Positions 44,215 through 53,624 of a DNA stretch of 64,000 nt are shown here, in pieces. The position numbers were made by a program, and so were the translations under genes. How positions within the stretch are numbered: the first letter of the stretch is position 1; each line of letters starts with the position of its first letter. The notes under the pieces were generated by a model that had not been told where the DNA came from, did no database searches, and was given only the letters and a program-made list of their open reading frames with translations. This DNA comes from JAHEJJ01 sp965212205 (GTDB lineage: Bacteria > Bacteroidota > Bacteroidia > Flavobacteriales > Flavobacteriaceae): contig CBDBUX010000001.1 of the NCBI GenBank assembly GCA_965212205.1, positions 372,001-436,000 of the forward strand. The letters run 5' to 3'.

Positions 44215-44856
44215 TCAGGTTAATAATTTGAATGCCTGAGTCCAACGATTATCTCTGAATCCGATGGTACAATACAACATACATAAGGCTTCAATCCCCC
44301 TGGCAGAAGTTGCTAAACCGAAATCTTCCGTTTCCCAACCAAACTGATCTAATATTTCCGCGACCTCCTTCTTGGCTTTTTCATTATTTCCACAAATAAA
44401 CATGGTTGGTCTGCTCTCGAAATCCGGGTTCACCATGCGTAGGTAGCTGACACTATTGAAAGCTTTGACAAAATGGGCATCGGGGAAAGCAGCCTGGAGA
44501 ATTTCCATCAGCGATTCATTTTGCTGTGTAAAAAAACGAAGTACGCCATCTTCAGGTGGGGCTTCTTCAATGGGGTTGGTCGCATCGATTATGGTCTTAC
44601 CAGCAAACTGTTTTGCCCCTGCGAGGTCCAATACGGCTTCTACAGCAGTACCCTTGCAGGCAAGGACTACAATATCTCCGAAATCCGCAGCTTCCCTAAA
44701 ACTGCCTGTATGCGCATGTTCCCCTTCCGCGGTAGCCCATTCGATAAGCTTGCCGACATTGCGTGTTCCGATCATTACCTGGTAGCCGTGTTTAATAAAA
44801 CCACTGCCAAGGGTCTGTCCTACAATACCTGATCCAAGAATGCCTATTTTTTTCAT
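44215..44856 (-). CDS. NADPH-dependent F420 reductase-like protein
   Basis: 213 residues. Rossmann motif IGILGSGIVGQTLGSGFIKHGY at the start and the block IDATNPIEEAPPEDG and HFVKAFNSVSYLRM characteristic of F420-dependent NADP reductase-like proteins. Flavobacteria are not expected to make F420, so the true cofactor and substrate are unknown. It stands alone between the barrel gene and the 2H phosphodiesterase. Confidence 0.85.
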   Translation of the reverse strand: MKKIGILGSGIVGQTLGSGFIKHGYQVMIGTRNVGKLIEWATAEGEHAHTGSFREAADFGDIVVLACKGTAVEAVLDLAGAKQFAGKTIIDATNPIEEAPPEDGVLRFFTQQNESLMEILQAAFPDAHFVKAFNSVSYLRMVNPDFESRPTMFICGNNEKAKKEVAEILDQFGWETEDFGLATSARGIEALCMLYCTIGFRDNRWTQAFKLLT

Positions 44857-44953
44857 GACTTTATTGCTGATTAATTATTTCCCACATCACACTTTTAACT
44901 TCCGTCTTTCCAAAAATGTAATTTACGAATGAAAACCTAAACTTTTGGATTTT

Positions 44954-45421
44954 CTATCCTTCAAAAGAGAAATCCCGATAAATTTCCCAGTAGGCACCAT
45001 TGTGTTTAAGGAGGGACAAATTTGATGCCTGAAAAGATGCCTCAAACGTTCTGTATTGAAATTTCGGCCAGGCATCCTCAAAGGCTCCTTCACTGAGATC
45101 ACGAGTGGCGATGGTCATATGAGGATGAACCTTTGTGGTAAGTTCTTTAGAAGTGAAATTAAGATTCTCGTTGAGTTGGAAACTAAGTTTCTTATGTAAT
45201 TGCAGAATAGATTCATGGCCTGCGACCCTGATAAAAATTACCCTGGAAGGAAAGCAATCAAATCCTTTTAGGGCCACCTGAAATGGAGAATGATTTACGG
45301 CTATTCTTTGCAGGATTTGTATGATGCCTGCTTCCTCTTCCAAATGTCTCCTGAAGGGCATTTGCAAGGTGATATGGGCAGGTGATTTCAGCGCGTGGGC
45401 GGCCCCGAACCGGTCGCGCAT
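44954..45421 (-). CDS. 2'-5' RNA ligase / 2H phosphodiesterase family protein, start uncertain
   Basis: Both catalytic HxT/S motifs are present (H18-I-T in PAHITLQ and H-M-T in HPHMTIAT), so the enzyme should be active on cyclic phosphates or RNA ends. The ATG at 45421 gives 155 residues but removes the first beta strand of the fold. In the same frame upstream, 45424-45556 encodes a matching strand (ALYFIAIVPGEELRTRVK) with no ATG, GTG or TTG before the stop at 45557; CTG at 45544 or an ATT/ATA start is possible. The protein is therefore probably about 180-196 residues long. Downstream of a DinB-fold gene. Confidence 0.82.
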   Translation of the reverse strand: MRDRFGAAHALKSPAHITLQMPFRRHLEEEAGIIQILQRIAVNHSPFQVALKGFDCFPSRVIFIRVAGHESILQLHKKLSFQLNENLNFTSKELTTKVHPHMTIATRDLSEGAFEDAWPKFQYRTFEASFQASNLSLLKHNGAYWEIYRDFSFEG

Positions 45422-45566
45422 TTCTTCTTTGAGTATTTTTACCCTTGTCCTGAGCTCCTCACCAGGAACTATGGCGATAAAGTATAATGCGTTGGTTTGA
45501 CGACTATTCGATTCGATAGAATTGAGTATTACTTCCTTCTTCAGACTATAAATTAATCAACAATAA

Positions 45567-46067
45567 TCAATTCCCATCATTCATTTCGCTTAGCATTTTT
45601 ATCACCAGGCCTATTTGCCCGAGATGATAGATATCGTGCTGAAGGATTCCATATATGGCAAATGAATAGGGAAAATCGCCTGCAAACTCCGGATCGTGAT
45701 AATGCGATTCAAGAAAGTCATCATTCTTAAGTTTTAGTATTTCCAAGAGGCTCGCTACACTCGACTGATATTCTGAAATGATAGTTTCCCATCCTTTTTC
45801 CTTTAACTTTTCCAAATCCTGCCAGTCGTCTTCGCTGGCTTCAGTAAGTTCTCCCTTGCCTGTCTGAATTTTGAGAATGGCGTCCCTGCGCCAGGCAGTG
45901 CCATGGGCAAGTAACTCTGCGACGGCATGAATATTGGGATGAGGGTGCTTAAATCGATGTTCTTTAGCTAAATCCTGAAGTTTTACCTTATAACTCTGAC
46001 CGAACCAATTGTGACCAAAATGAATGCTCTGTAATTGACCGGTAATATTTGTAATTAGTGTTTTCAT
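45567..46067 (-). CDS. DinB-fold family protein
   Basis: 166 residues of four-helix DinB/YfiT type. Metal-binding His are at the expected sites: H46 in IHAVAELLAH and the C-terminal HDIYHLGQIG pair. Such proteins are metal-dependent thiol transferases or of unknown role. It lies ahead of the 2H phosphodiesterase on the same strand with a short gap, so the two are probably transcribed together. Confidence 0.86.
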   Translation of the reverse strand: MKTLITNITGQLQSIHFGHNWFGQSYKVKLQDLAKEHRFKHPHPNIHAVAELLAHGTAWRRDAILKIQTGKGELTEASEDDWQDLEKLKEKGWETIISEYQSSVASLLEILKLKNDDFLESHYHDPEFAGDFPYSFAIYGILQHDIYHLGQIGLVIKMLSEMNDGN

Positions 46068-46104
46068 AAGATGATAATATTGCGTTTTATTCAGTAAGAC
46101 ATGA

Positions 46105-48060
46105 TCAGAAGCGTACGTCCAAATTAAAACCGACCCCGAGACTGTTGAGCTTTTTAAATGGAGCCTGGCTCGACTCTTTGTATAGTGTACTATTGCTAAA
46201 AAGCCCGAGGGGAAAATAAATCGCTTCTCCTTCCTCCGTAATTCCCTTGATATCTACCCATTCGAGTGACACAAACACATCATCGGCCAAAACGATCGAA
46301 TAGGGTTTTAGGTCTACCATAATTTCACCTGTCTGTTTTGGATTGATAGGAATCAGGATTTGCTGCCTCATAAGATTCGACCCGGGCTTGCCGGAAATGA
46401 CCTCATAAAAATTCAGTCGGAACACGGCTTGGGCACTAAGACGGTTATAGGAAATATAAAATCGAAATGTATCTACCAAAACGGGCTGACGTATATTGAT
46501 CCGCACCCCCATTTCGGCACCTAACTGATCATGTGAAAAACCTGTTCCCAAAAACTTCGACTTTGTTTTATTGCCCAACACCTTTCTTTTAAAGGCTTTG
46601 GCTGAGAGTACTACTTCATCTAACTGATCAACATGTTCTGCCAGTCCGATATTGAGTTGGGGCTCACGAGTTTTTATGTTGTTAATTGTAGCTTCGTATG
46701 GCTTAAACCCTATCATGGATATTCTTAGTGTATCAGATTGCAGGTAATCGGGAAGGTTTAATTCAAACACTCCATTTTCATCGGTAACCGTTCCCAAACC
46801 CTGGTTTAATATTCCAACATTGACATATTGAAGAGGCTCTTTAGAATCTCTGTCGAAGACCAGTCCTTTGATTGTAATGAGGCTTGAATTTTCCTGGGAA
46901 ACCATAATATCGAAAGGTTGGTCGGTAGTGCTTTCCAGATCCAATAGTTCCTGCCATTGATCGGTAAATCCGGATTTACCCTTTAATGTTTGTTCAAAAA
47001 AAACTAATGTGGCCTCACTCATCTGGCTATAGACCATCATAGAATTCTCAGAAGATTCAAGAATGTAGGGTATACAAGTAAAGTCGGAATGTGCACTATT
47101 TTTAAATCTCAAATAATATTTTTCCGATTTTAACTTTTTAAAATAGTGAAACTCTGAAGTTGGTATATACTCATCTATCTTATCACCACTTTCAAAGTAG
47201 AGGTAACTAAAATCCTCAGAATTCATTTTAAGCAAGCCCGAGTCGTGAATATCTTTGATGTACTCATCATTTTCGAAACCGCTTGCTACCCCATAATAGT
47301 GGTTCGTATCAGTTTCACCAAAATAATGAGTTTCTGTACCGTCAAAAGATACCATCGATTTTATATCGGGAAGGCGATTTGCCAATACAGCGGCTGACAT
47401 ACCGCCCCAACTGCAGCCGAGAATTCCAATTCTGCTTTGATCTAGCGGAAACATATTGGTCTTTCTCAAATAATCTATGGCAAATTCTGCATCATATACC
47501 TGTTCGAGCATATCTGCTTTATGGTTGGTCATATTTCCCGGATAGCGGCCTACGGACCAAATGGAAACGACGACAAATCCTCTCTTCGCAAGATTTTCGA
47601 GTACTTTGTAGTTTTCGAATCCCATACCATTAAAACCTGCCATATAGATCACCAATGGGAATTTTTCCTTAGATGGGATTGCGCCCTTATGACTATTGGT
47701 TTTGATGTGAAATAATTTTCCAGGATCCATCCCAAGACCGAGTTCCGCAACGAACAGTGCAGCCATTTCTTCTGAGACCCCGGTGAAATCCGTGGTATCA
47801 TCATAGCGTACCGCACGGTGTTCGAACAGTTTAAATAGATCTTCGAATAATAAGGGCTCCAACCTGCCCTTTTCGGCAGGGTACCAAATATCTAAATCTA
47901 CCGGCCGGAAATGCAAATCACTGTTAATTTCTGAACCAGGTTTGTAGACCCTGCTCGAATCTTTAAGAACCAGGTTGGTAAACCCTGCCTGGTGAGATTG
48001 TGAATAGCCAGAACCCCATAAAACGAATAAAATCAAATAAAGCACAAGATATTTCGCCAC
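46105..48060 (-). CDS. Secreted alpha/beta hydrolase fused to CarboxypepD_reg-like domain
   Basis: 651 residues. Signal peptide (VLYLILFVLWGSGYSQS), then a dienelactone-hydrolase/acetylhydrolase-like domain (about 30-370) with oxyanion region YMAGFNGMG and nucleophile elbow GCSWGG (GxSxG form). After it a CarboxypepD_reg beta sandwich (about 400-470; KGLVFDRDSKEPLQYVNVGI, DENGVFELNLPDY) and a 170-residue beta-rich C-terminal region. The start codon is GTG at 48060. Hydrolase and regulatory-like domains are usually separate proteins, so this fusion is unusual. Substrate unknown. Confidence 0.78.
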   Translation of the reverse strand: MAKYLVLYLILFVLWGSGYSQSHQAGFTNLVLKDSSRVYKPGSEINSDLHFRPVDLDIWYPAEKGRLEPLLFEDLFKLFEHRAVRYDDTTDFTGVSEEMAALFVAELGLGMDPGKLFHIKTNSHKGAIPSKEKFPLVIYMAGFNGMGFENYKVLENLAKRGFVVVSIWSVGRYPGNMTNHKADMLEQVYDAEFAIDYLRKTNMFPLDQSRIGILGCSWGGMSAAVLANRLPDIKSMVSFDGTETHYFGETDTNHYYGVASGFENDEYIKDIHDSGLLKMNSEDFSYLYFESGDKIDEYIPTSEFHYFKKLKSEKYYLRFKNSAHSDFTCIPYILESSENSMMVYSQMSEATLVFFEQTLKGKSGFTDQWQELLDLESTTDQPFDIMVSQENSSLITIKGLVFDRDSKEPLQYVNVGILNQGLGTVTDENGVFELNLPDYLQSDTLRISMIGFKPYEATINNIKTREPQLNIGLAEHVDQLDEVVLSAKAFKRKVLGNKTKSKFLGTGFSHDQLGAEMGVRINIRQPVLVDTFRFYISYNRLSAQAVFRLNFYEVISGKPGSNLMRQQILIPINPKQTGEIMVDLKPYSIVLADDVFVSLEWVDIKGITEEGEAIYFPLGLFSNSTLYKESSQAPFKKLNSLGVGFNLDVRF

Positions 48061-48178
48061 TTCCGGTATGTCACATTTTACTGCAAGGTAAAGGACACTT
48101 TATTGCAATCAAAGATTGGGACTACAACAAATGTGAAATTATTGCTTCCAGATTGTGATAAAAATTCTTTGTCTTGTC

Positions 48179-49072
48179 TTATGTGTTTTCAGCCACATTG
48201 ATCTCACTCGATGGCCCATCGAGGTGTGCTACATCCATTCCTTCCAGGGCAGCAAGTCTCAATGGTTCTACGGCATCATTGATAGATTGAGCACCAAAAT
48301 CGAGTCCGGCAATAGTGCGCAGTGGTCTCTGACCCGGCGGAAGATTTATCAACGACTCAAATGTCTTGACAACGACCATAGGATCGGTCGGGGCATTCTC
48401 ATCTTCAAATAATGCCATGACATTGTTGCCAAAGCCTTCATTGAATTCGGTTACATGGCTGTAGGCCTCGGTCACTTCATCGCTGGAAGCTTGCACCATA
48501 TTCCCGAAGAAATTCGTCGAAAACGGACCGGGCTCTACCAGCACCACATCTACACCATGAGGCGAGAGTTCGTAACGCATGGATTCGCTCATACCTTCGA
48601 GGCCCCATTTACTGGCATGGTATACACCAAATCCTGGGAAAGCAAATCTTCCGGCAATTGAACTTACCATAATAATCAACCCTGATTTTTTCGCTCGCAT
48701 TCCTGGCAAAACAGCTTTAGACAAACGTAGCACCCCTACAATATTAAGGTCGAGTTGATCCAGGCATTGTTGTGCGGAGAATGCCTCAACGGCTCCACCC
48801 CAACCACCGCCGGCATTGTTAATAAGCACATCGATATCAGCAAGCCGTTCTGAAGACGCGCCGACACTTTCTTCTGAAGTGACATCTATATCCAGGACAT
48901 CGAGCTTGTAACCATGAGAGCTTCCAAACTCTATTAGTTCTGCAGCCACCCCTGCATTCTTGCCAGTGGTATTACGCATGCTGGCAATAACATGATGCCC
49001 TTTTTCGGCCAGGTATTTAGCCGCGTCATAGCCGAAGCCAGAGCTGCAGCCGGTAATCAGAATTTTTTTCAT
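48179..49072 (-). CDS. Short-chain dehydrogenase/reductase (SDR)
   Basis: 297 residues. Cofactor motif TGCSSGFGYDAAKYLAEKG at residue 8, NNAGGGWGG, catalytic Ser in VSSIAGRF and Tyr-Lys in YHASKWGLEG. The layout and length match SDR members in the retinol/3-oxoacyl-like group. Stands alone on its strand; the substrate is not predictable. Confidence 0.93.
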   Translation of the reverse strand: MKKILITGCSSGFGYDAAKYLAEKGHHVIASMRNTTGKNAGVAAELIEFGSSHGYKLDVLDIDVTSEESVGASSERLADIDVLINNAGGGWGGAVEAFSAQQCLDQLDLNIVGVLRLSKAVLPGMRAKKSGLIIMVSSIAGRFAFPGFGVYHASKWGLEGMSESMRYELSPHGVDVVLVEPGPFSTNFFGNMVQASSDEVTEAYSHVTEFNEGFGNNVMALFEDENAPTDPMVVVKTFESLINLPPGQRPLRTIAGLDFGAQSINDAVEPLRLAALEGMDVAHLDGPSSEINVAENT

Positions 49073-49417
49073 TTTACGAAGTTTTAAAAGTTTGATTTTA
49101 ACTAAGAAGTACGGTTAAATTCTGTGCTGGGGAGAACCTATTAAAGATAGGTATAATTTGGGAATGAATTTAGGCTAACAATGGCAATTGCCTGGAAAAT
49201 ATGATTCATTTAACTCAATAAACACCTATCAGGGAAATCAATTTCATAATGGCCCGCAATGCCATTGCGGGGAAAAGAGTTAGATTGATAGTGGGGAGGT
49301 GCGGTATTTACCCCCAAACGACATCGAGGTTTTAGAAAATTATATTAATTGCTGCACTAGACCTTGGCATAAAGCTTCGGGTATGGATTGACTGACGGTA
49401 AAATGCGAAATGCGATC
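49073..49417. other. Intergenic stretch with short palindromes
   Basis: 345 bases between the cytochrome gene and the SDR. No credible ORF. It holds ACCTAT/ATAGGT (49136-49152), the palindrome GGCAATTGCC, and CCCGCAATG-C-CATTGCGGG (49253-49271, 9-bp arms). These could be operators for the SDR promoter or remnants; no recognised motif. Confidence 0.5.
49253..49271. repeat. Near-perfect 19-bp dyad CCCGCAATG/CATTGCGGG
   Basis: Nine-base arms with one base between. It lies about 180 bases upstream of the SDR ATG. It could be an operator for a dimeric regulator. Confidence 0.55.
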
Positions 49418-49900
49418 TTACAACGTTCTTAAATATTCGGCAATCGCCCTGGCTTCCTCTTGTGTAAGGTTCTGGTTAAGCATTATCGCATTGTTGTACT
49501 CCTTGAGCATGGCTTTTGCTATAGGATCTTCTTTGAGCATGCCATCGGGATTCAGGATCATATTCATCACCCATTCCGGGCTGCGACGCTCATAGACACC
49601 TTGCATGGCCGGACCTATCATTCGTTGATCTACCATATGACAGGCTACACATATGGTTTTAAACTTTGTCTCACCCTGGGCAGCCAATTCTGTATCGACT
49701 TCATCCCCAAAATCAACCGAGGTAACAGGTCCTATACCTTTATTGTTGAGATCAATAGGTATACCTTCAGAAACCTCTTTGGGCGCTACTTCTTTTTTGG
49801 CGCGATTGATCTCAAAACCGCCTTCTTTTTTCTCTTCTTTTTTCTCGCCACAACCTATGATAAGAAAGGTTATGGACAGGAGGGTGATCCAATTTTTCAT
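49418..49900 (-). CDS. Cytochrome c-type lipoprotein
   Basis: 160 residues: signal with lipobox IIGC (Cys17), a charged linker (about 20-65), then a mono-heme class I cytochrome c domain with C84-VA-C87-H88. The distal ligand should be one of the Met near residues 130-140. It would carry electrons in the periplasm, held by a lipid anchor. No oxidase is beside it, so its partner is unknown. Confidence 0.9.
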   Translation of the reverse strand: MKNWITLLSITFLIIGCGEKKEEKKEGGFEINRAKKEVAPKEVSEGIPIDLNNKGIGPVTSVDFGDEVDTELAAQGETKFKTICVACHMVDQRMIGPAMQGVYERRSPEWVMNMILNPDGMLKEDPIAKAMLKEYNNAIMLNQNLTQEEARAIAEYLRTL

Positions 49901-49944
49901 ACTCGATTATTTTTTGAAATACTAATATACCAATTCACCTTTCT

Positions 49945-50907
49945 TTATTCGTGCTCGGAAATAAATTTTGTTGCAAGCCTCTCGGTATAACTGGTATTCC
50001 CCGTTTCGTAAAAACCGACATGTCCTCCATATAAAGGCATGTCTAAATAAAGAGAAGGATTATGAAGAGCTTCCTTAACCGGATAACAACTATTTCCCAG
50101 AAAGCTGTCGTCTTTGGCATTCACTAAAAGTGTGGGGATATGGATATGAGATAAAAACTGTTTCGAACTGCATTGCTCATAGTAGTCCATTGCATCATTA
50201 AAGCCATGTGCCCTGCTTGTATATATGTCATCAAAATCTTTAAGAGTTTTGACCGCCTTTATTTCCTTTATGCTGATTTGTTCAGGAAATTTTTCATTTT
50301 TAAGCCATAGCTTATTCACAAGATGGTTGATAAACCGCTTTGAGTAAAGGATATTCCGGGTTTTCTGCAACTGCAAAAGCGAATTGTGGAGGTCGCAAGG
50401 TACAGAGACCGCGACGACGGCTTTTAATTGTTTTGGAATTGGCCTTCCTTCACCAAGGTATTTCAGGACCATGTTACCTCCAAGACTAAAGCCTTTTATA
50501 TAGATGGAGGCATAAGAATCCAGCCCGATAATATGGTTCATCACCGCCTCTAAATCTTCGGTAGCTCCACTGTGATACGACCGGAATAAAAGATTGGTTT
50601 CCCCGCTGCAACCTCTGAAATTTACCGCACAGGCATCATAACCCAGGAGGTTGAATATTTTCGCACTGCCTGTCATATATGGGCGTTGACCATGACCTTC
50701 AAGTCCATGTAGCAGGATCACTAGTTTTCCACTACCTGTGTCGGCGTAGCTCCAGTCCAGATCAAGGAAATCACCGTCGGGTAAAACTATCCGTTTCCGA
50801 ATTTGTTCCAACCCATTTACACGCCGAATAAGCCCGGCATAGATGGTAGCGATATGACCATTTTTGAAAAAGAAAGGTGGAGAATATTTGGATTCCTGAA
50901 CAGGCAC
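49945..50907 (-). CDS. YheT-type alpha/beta hydrolase
   Basis: 320 residues. The oxyanion stretch LLHGLEGHGQRPYMTG and nucleophile Ser in IYIKGFSLGGNMVLKYLGEG match the YheT/EMB8 group of hydrolases of unknown substrate. Other landmarks are NFRGCSGETNLLFRSYHSG and a final His in GGHVGF. No signal peptide. Start codon GTG at 50907. Confidence 0.9.
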   Translation of the reverse strand: MPVQESKYSPPFFFKNGHIATIYAGLIRRVNGLEQIRKRIVLPDGDFLDLDWSYADTGSGKLVILLHGLEGHGQRPYMTGSAKIFNLLGYDACAVNFRGCSGETNLLFRSYHSGATEDLEAVMNHIIGLDSYASIYIKGFSLGGNMVLKYLGEGRPIPKQLKAVVAVSVPCDLHNSLLQLQKTRNILYSKRFINHLVNKLWLKNEKFPEQISIKEIKAVKTLKDFDDIYTSRAHGFNDAMDYYEQCSSKQFLSHIHIPTLLVNAKDDSFLGNSCYPVKEALHNPSLYLDMPLYGGHVGFYETGNTSYTERLATKFISEHE

Positions 50908-51000
50908 GGGAGTTAATTAGTGGTTTTAAATTGAAAATTAATTGTTGATGGTGATAAATCAGATTACTAAAACTTTCAATTATCCTTTATTAATTTTCCA

Positions 51001-52017
51001 TTAATAAAGGATATTATCTTTCGGTTGAACCGGTTCAGGCAGATCTTTTTCATCGAGCATATCCCTAAGATCTATTTCAATGGTACGGCAAAGAGCGGTC
51101 ATTGGCACATCGTTAATACGGCCTTCAAAAGGATCCTCACTATTGTCGCCAACCTTTTCCATCGTGATAAAGATCCAGGAGATCAGTACAGAGAATGGGA
51201 TCATTAAAAAGACATACAAGTTTGTGGGATCTTCGGTTGAAATTACAGCATCATCTTCGAATACATCCAATAGTCCGAAAGGCAAAAGCAGGATAAAAAT
51301 CCAGGTGAAAACCCTTGAGAAATAACCATACTGCCTGGGAAATGGTGTATTTTTAATGCGCTCGGCCTTGCCCTGCAGATTATAGAATTCTTCGAGTACC
51401 GACTGAAGCTGGTCTTCCTGGAAACCGTCGAGGATTCCTTTTTCTTTTAATAAAGTGATATCCTGTGCCTGATTTTTTACCAGATGGGTAGCCGGATTCA
51501 CTCTTTTTTTAAGGTCTATGAATTCGCGTTTACCGACATAGTTGTAGGCCTCATTGCAGGAGGGGTTCCTTTCCCCGTGCCTGTCGAACATTCGCTCCAC
51601 AGAAGAATTTTCTTTAAGTGACCAGGATCTAGGTTGTCTTAATTGTACTCGTAAAGCATTGATCCAGCCGATGTGCCTGTGGATCATTTGTGTATGCCAT
51701 GTCTGGTCATTTTCAGCGTTACCAGTCCGCACAAAGCTGATAACCTGAATCGCCCAGGTACGGCTATAATTAACGATGCCACCCCATATTTTTCGCCCTT
51801 CCCAAAAGCGATCATAACTCTGAGCGTTCTTAAAACCGATATAAAAAGCAACCGCAATACCGATGACACTGATCGGCTGAAATGGGATATCGATTGATCT
51901 AAACCCGAGAAAGTAGAAGGCACAACATATTACGGCAGCATAAAAGGTAAAAAAGATCAGGTTTTTCCAGGAATATCGGAGTATGATTCCCCAGCTAAGG
52001 TTTCTTTTGATAAACAT
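51001..52017 (-). CDS. Bestrophin family (UPF0187) membrane channel-like protein
   Basis: 338 residues with four membrane segments and the family block FWEGRKIWGGIVNYSRTWA near residue 70. Bestrophin homologues in bacteria form cation- or anion-conducting pentamers. The substrate here is unknown. It is upstream of the nitronate monooxygenase gene on the minus strand only by position; transcription order is NMO, then this gene, with 22 bases between. Confidence 0.87.
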   Translation of the reverse strand: MFIKRNLSWGIILRYSWKNLIFFTFYAAVICCAFYFLGFRSIDIPFQPISVIGIAVAFYIGFKNAQSYDRFWEGRKIWGGIVNYSRTWAIQVISFVRTGNAENDQTWHTQMIHRHIGWINALRVQLRQPRSWSLKENSSVERMFDRHGERNPSCNEAYNYVGKREFIDLKKRVNPATHLVKNQAQDITLLKEKGILDGFQEDQLQSVLEEFYNLQGKAERIKNTPFPRQYGYFSRVFTWIFILLLPFGLLDVFEDDAVISTEDPTNLYVFLMIPFSVLISWIFITMEKVGDNSEDPFEGRINDVPMTALCRTIEIDLRDMLDEKDLPEPVQPKDNILY

Positions 52018-52039
52018 GGCAACTCTTTTTTATAGGGAT

Positions 52040-53014
52040 TTATTTCGGATAGGTTTCCAATAATGCAGACTGCTCATTTACGGCTATTCTGAATTCATCG
52101 CTCAGTTGATCAATCAGTTCCTGAATACTCAGCACATTGTCTATTGTTGTCACCCCCTGACCGGCAGACCAAATCGTTTTCCAAGCCTTGGCCTCGGTGT
52201 CTAATTCTGAGCCGAAGTCGATTTTGTGATCTTTTTTGAGATCTTCTTCAGTGATACCCGCCTGTTTTAAGCTTTGTGATAAAAAATTGGCATGTACACC
52301 TGAGATTGCGGCGGTATAGGTTACATCGCTCGCGCCTGCATCCATGATCATCTGCCTGTAGTCTTCAGGAGCTTTGCTTTCCGATGTGTTGATAAACCGT
52401 GTACCCATATAGGCCAGATCTGCCCCCATTTGCATGGCAGAGGCAACATCCCGACCCGTACTGATACATCCAGAGAGAATAATGGTTTTAGTAAAAAACT
52501 TTTTGATTTCTGCTACCAATGACATCGGGTTGATCGTCCCGGCATGGCCTCCGGCACCGGCTGAAACAAGAATTAGTCCGTCTACACCTGCAGCAGCAGC
52601 TTTTTCTGCATGCCTTTTCTTGATCACATCGTGAAAAACCAATCCGTTATAACTGTGCACCGCATCGACAAGCTCAGAAACTGCTCCTAAAGATGTAATA
52701 ATAATAGGAACCTGATGCTTGATACAAAGTTTCAGGTCGGCTTCAAGCCTTGGATTTGTCGGATGCACAATAAGGTTAACCCCAAAAGGCGCGGGTTTTT
52801 TTCCGGTCGACTGTTGATAGTCCGAAAGTGCTGTCTTTATTTGAATCAACCATTCTTCAAATCCTTCACTCGTTCTTTGATTCAGCGCAGGAAAGGTACC
52901 GACAATTCCATTTTTGCATGCCTCGATCACAAGTTCAGGGCCTGAGATCAGAAACATCGGTGCGGCTATAATCGGCAATTTCAATTCTTTAATAAAGTCT
53001 GGTTTTTGGTCCAT
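52040..53014 (-). CDS. Nitronate monooxygenase family flavoprotein
   Basis: 324 residues, TIM-barrel FMN enzyme of the 2-nitropropane dioxygenase type. Family words visible: IIAAPMFLISGPELVIEACKNG, FGVNLIVHPTNP, HDVIKKRHAEKA, VSAGAGGHAGTINP with the catalytic His, and MGTRFINTSES. It oxidises alkyl nitronates; in practice members also act on other substrates. First gene in a likely two-gene transcript with the bestrophin gene. Confidence 0.9.
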   Translation of the reverse strand: MDQKPDFIKELKLPIIAAPMFLISGPELVIEACKNGIVGTFPALNQRTSEGFEEWLIQIKTALSDYQQSTGKKPAPFGVNLIVHPTNPRLEADLKLCIKHQVPIIITSLGAVSELVDAVHSYNGLVFHDVIKKRHAEKAAAAGVDGLILVSAGAGGHAGTINPMSLVAEIKKFFTKTIILSGCISTGRDVASAMQMGADLAYMGTRFINTSESKAPEDYRQMIMDAGASDVTYTAAISGVHANFLSQSLKQAGITEEDLKKDHKIDFGSELDTEAKAWKTIWSAGQGVTTIDNVLSIQELIDQLSDEFRIAVNEQSALLETYPK

Positions 53015-53135
53015 GCTTAAAATTTTGCGATCCTAAAAATAGGGATAAAAATCAAGCTGAATAAGGCTCCTTTTACAAATAGATGTTATTTTTGAAATTC
53101 TTATGCACGCATAATAAATTTAAATTACATAGACT

Positions 53136-53624
53136 ATGTATTTAAAAGAGTTTCAAATCCGATGGAATGATCTGGATGCGAACAGGCACCTTGCCAATTC
53201 CGCCTATGTTAACTATATGAGTCATACCAGAATGTCTCGCCTGATCGACCTGGGCTTTGACCATCAATGGATGGCACAACATCAGATCGGACCGGTTGTT
53301 TTCTATGAACACATCTATTACTTTAAGGAAGTACTACCCGGCCCTCCGATTCGAGTTTCATTTGAAATTAAAGGGCTGAGTGAAGACGGTATGTTTTTCG
53401 AATTCCAGCACAATTTTTATGATCATAAAGGCAGGAATATTGCTCATTGCGAATTGATGGGCGGATGGATCGATCTAAAAACAAGAAAATTAACTGCCTT
53501 GGATCCTGAATGGCATAGAAATCTAGATATGGCAGAAAAATCAGAAGATTTCAAAATCCTGACCAAGGAAGATACCAGAAAATTTGCAAGGAAACCTATC
53601 GATCTGGAATCCTCTGCCGGCTAA
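53136..53624 (+). CDS. Hotdog-fold acyl-CoA thioesterase
   Basis: 162 residues. The 4HBT-type signature QIRWNDLDANRHLANSAYVNY with the catalytic Asp (D14 of RWNDLDANRH) is clear. It hydrolyses an acyl-CoA of unknown kind. A TATTTTTG box (53087-53094) lies 41 bases before the ATG. Its last 29 bases overlap the convergent EamA gene. Confidence 0.9.
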   Translation: MYLKEFQIRWNDLDANRHLANSAYVNYMSHTRMSRLIDLGFDHQWMAQHQIGPVVFYEHIYYFKEVLPGPPIRVSFEIKGLSEDGMFFEFQHNFYDHKGRNIAHCELMGGWIDLKTRKLTALDPEWHRNLDMAEKSEDFKILTKEDTRKFARKPIDLESSAG

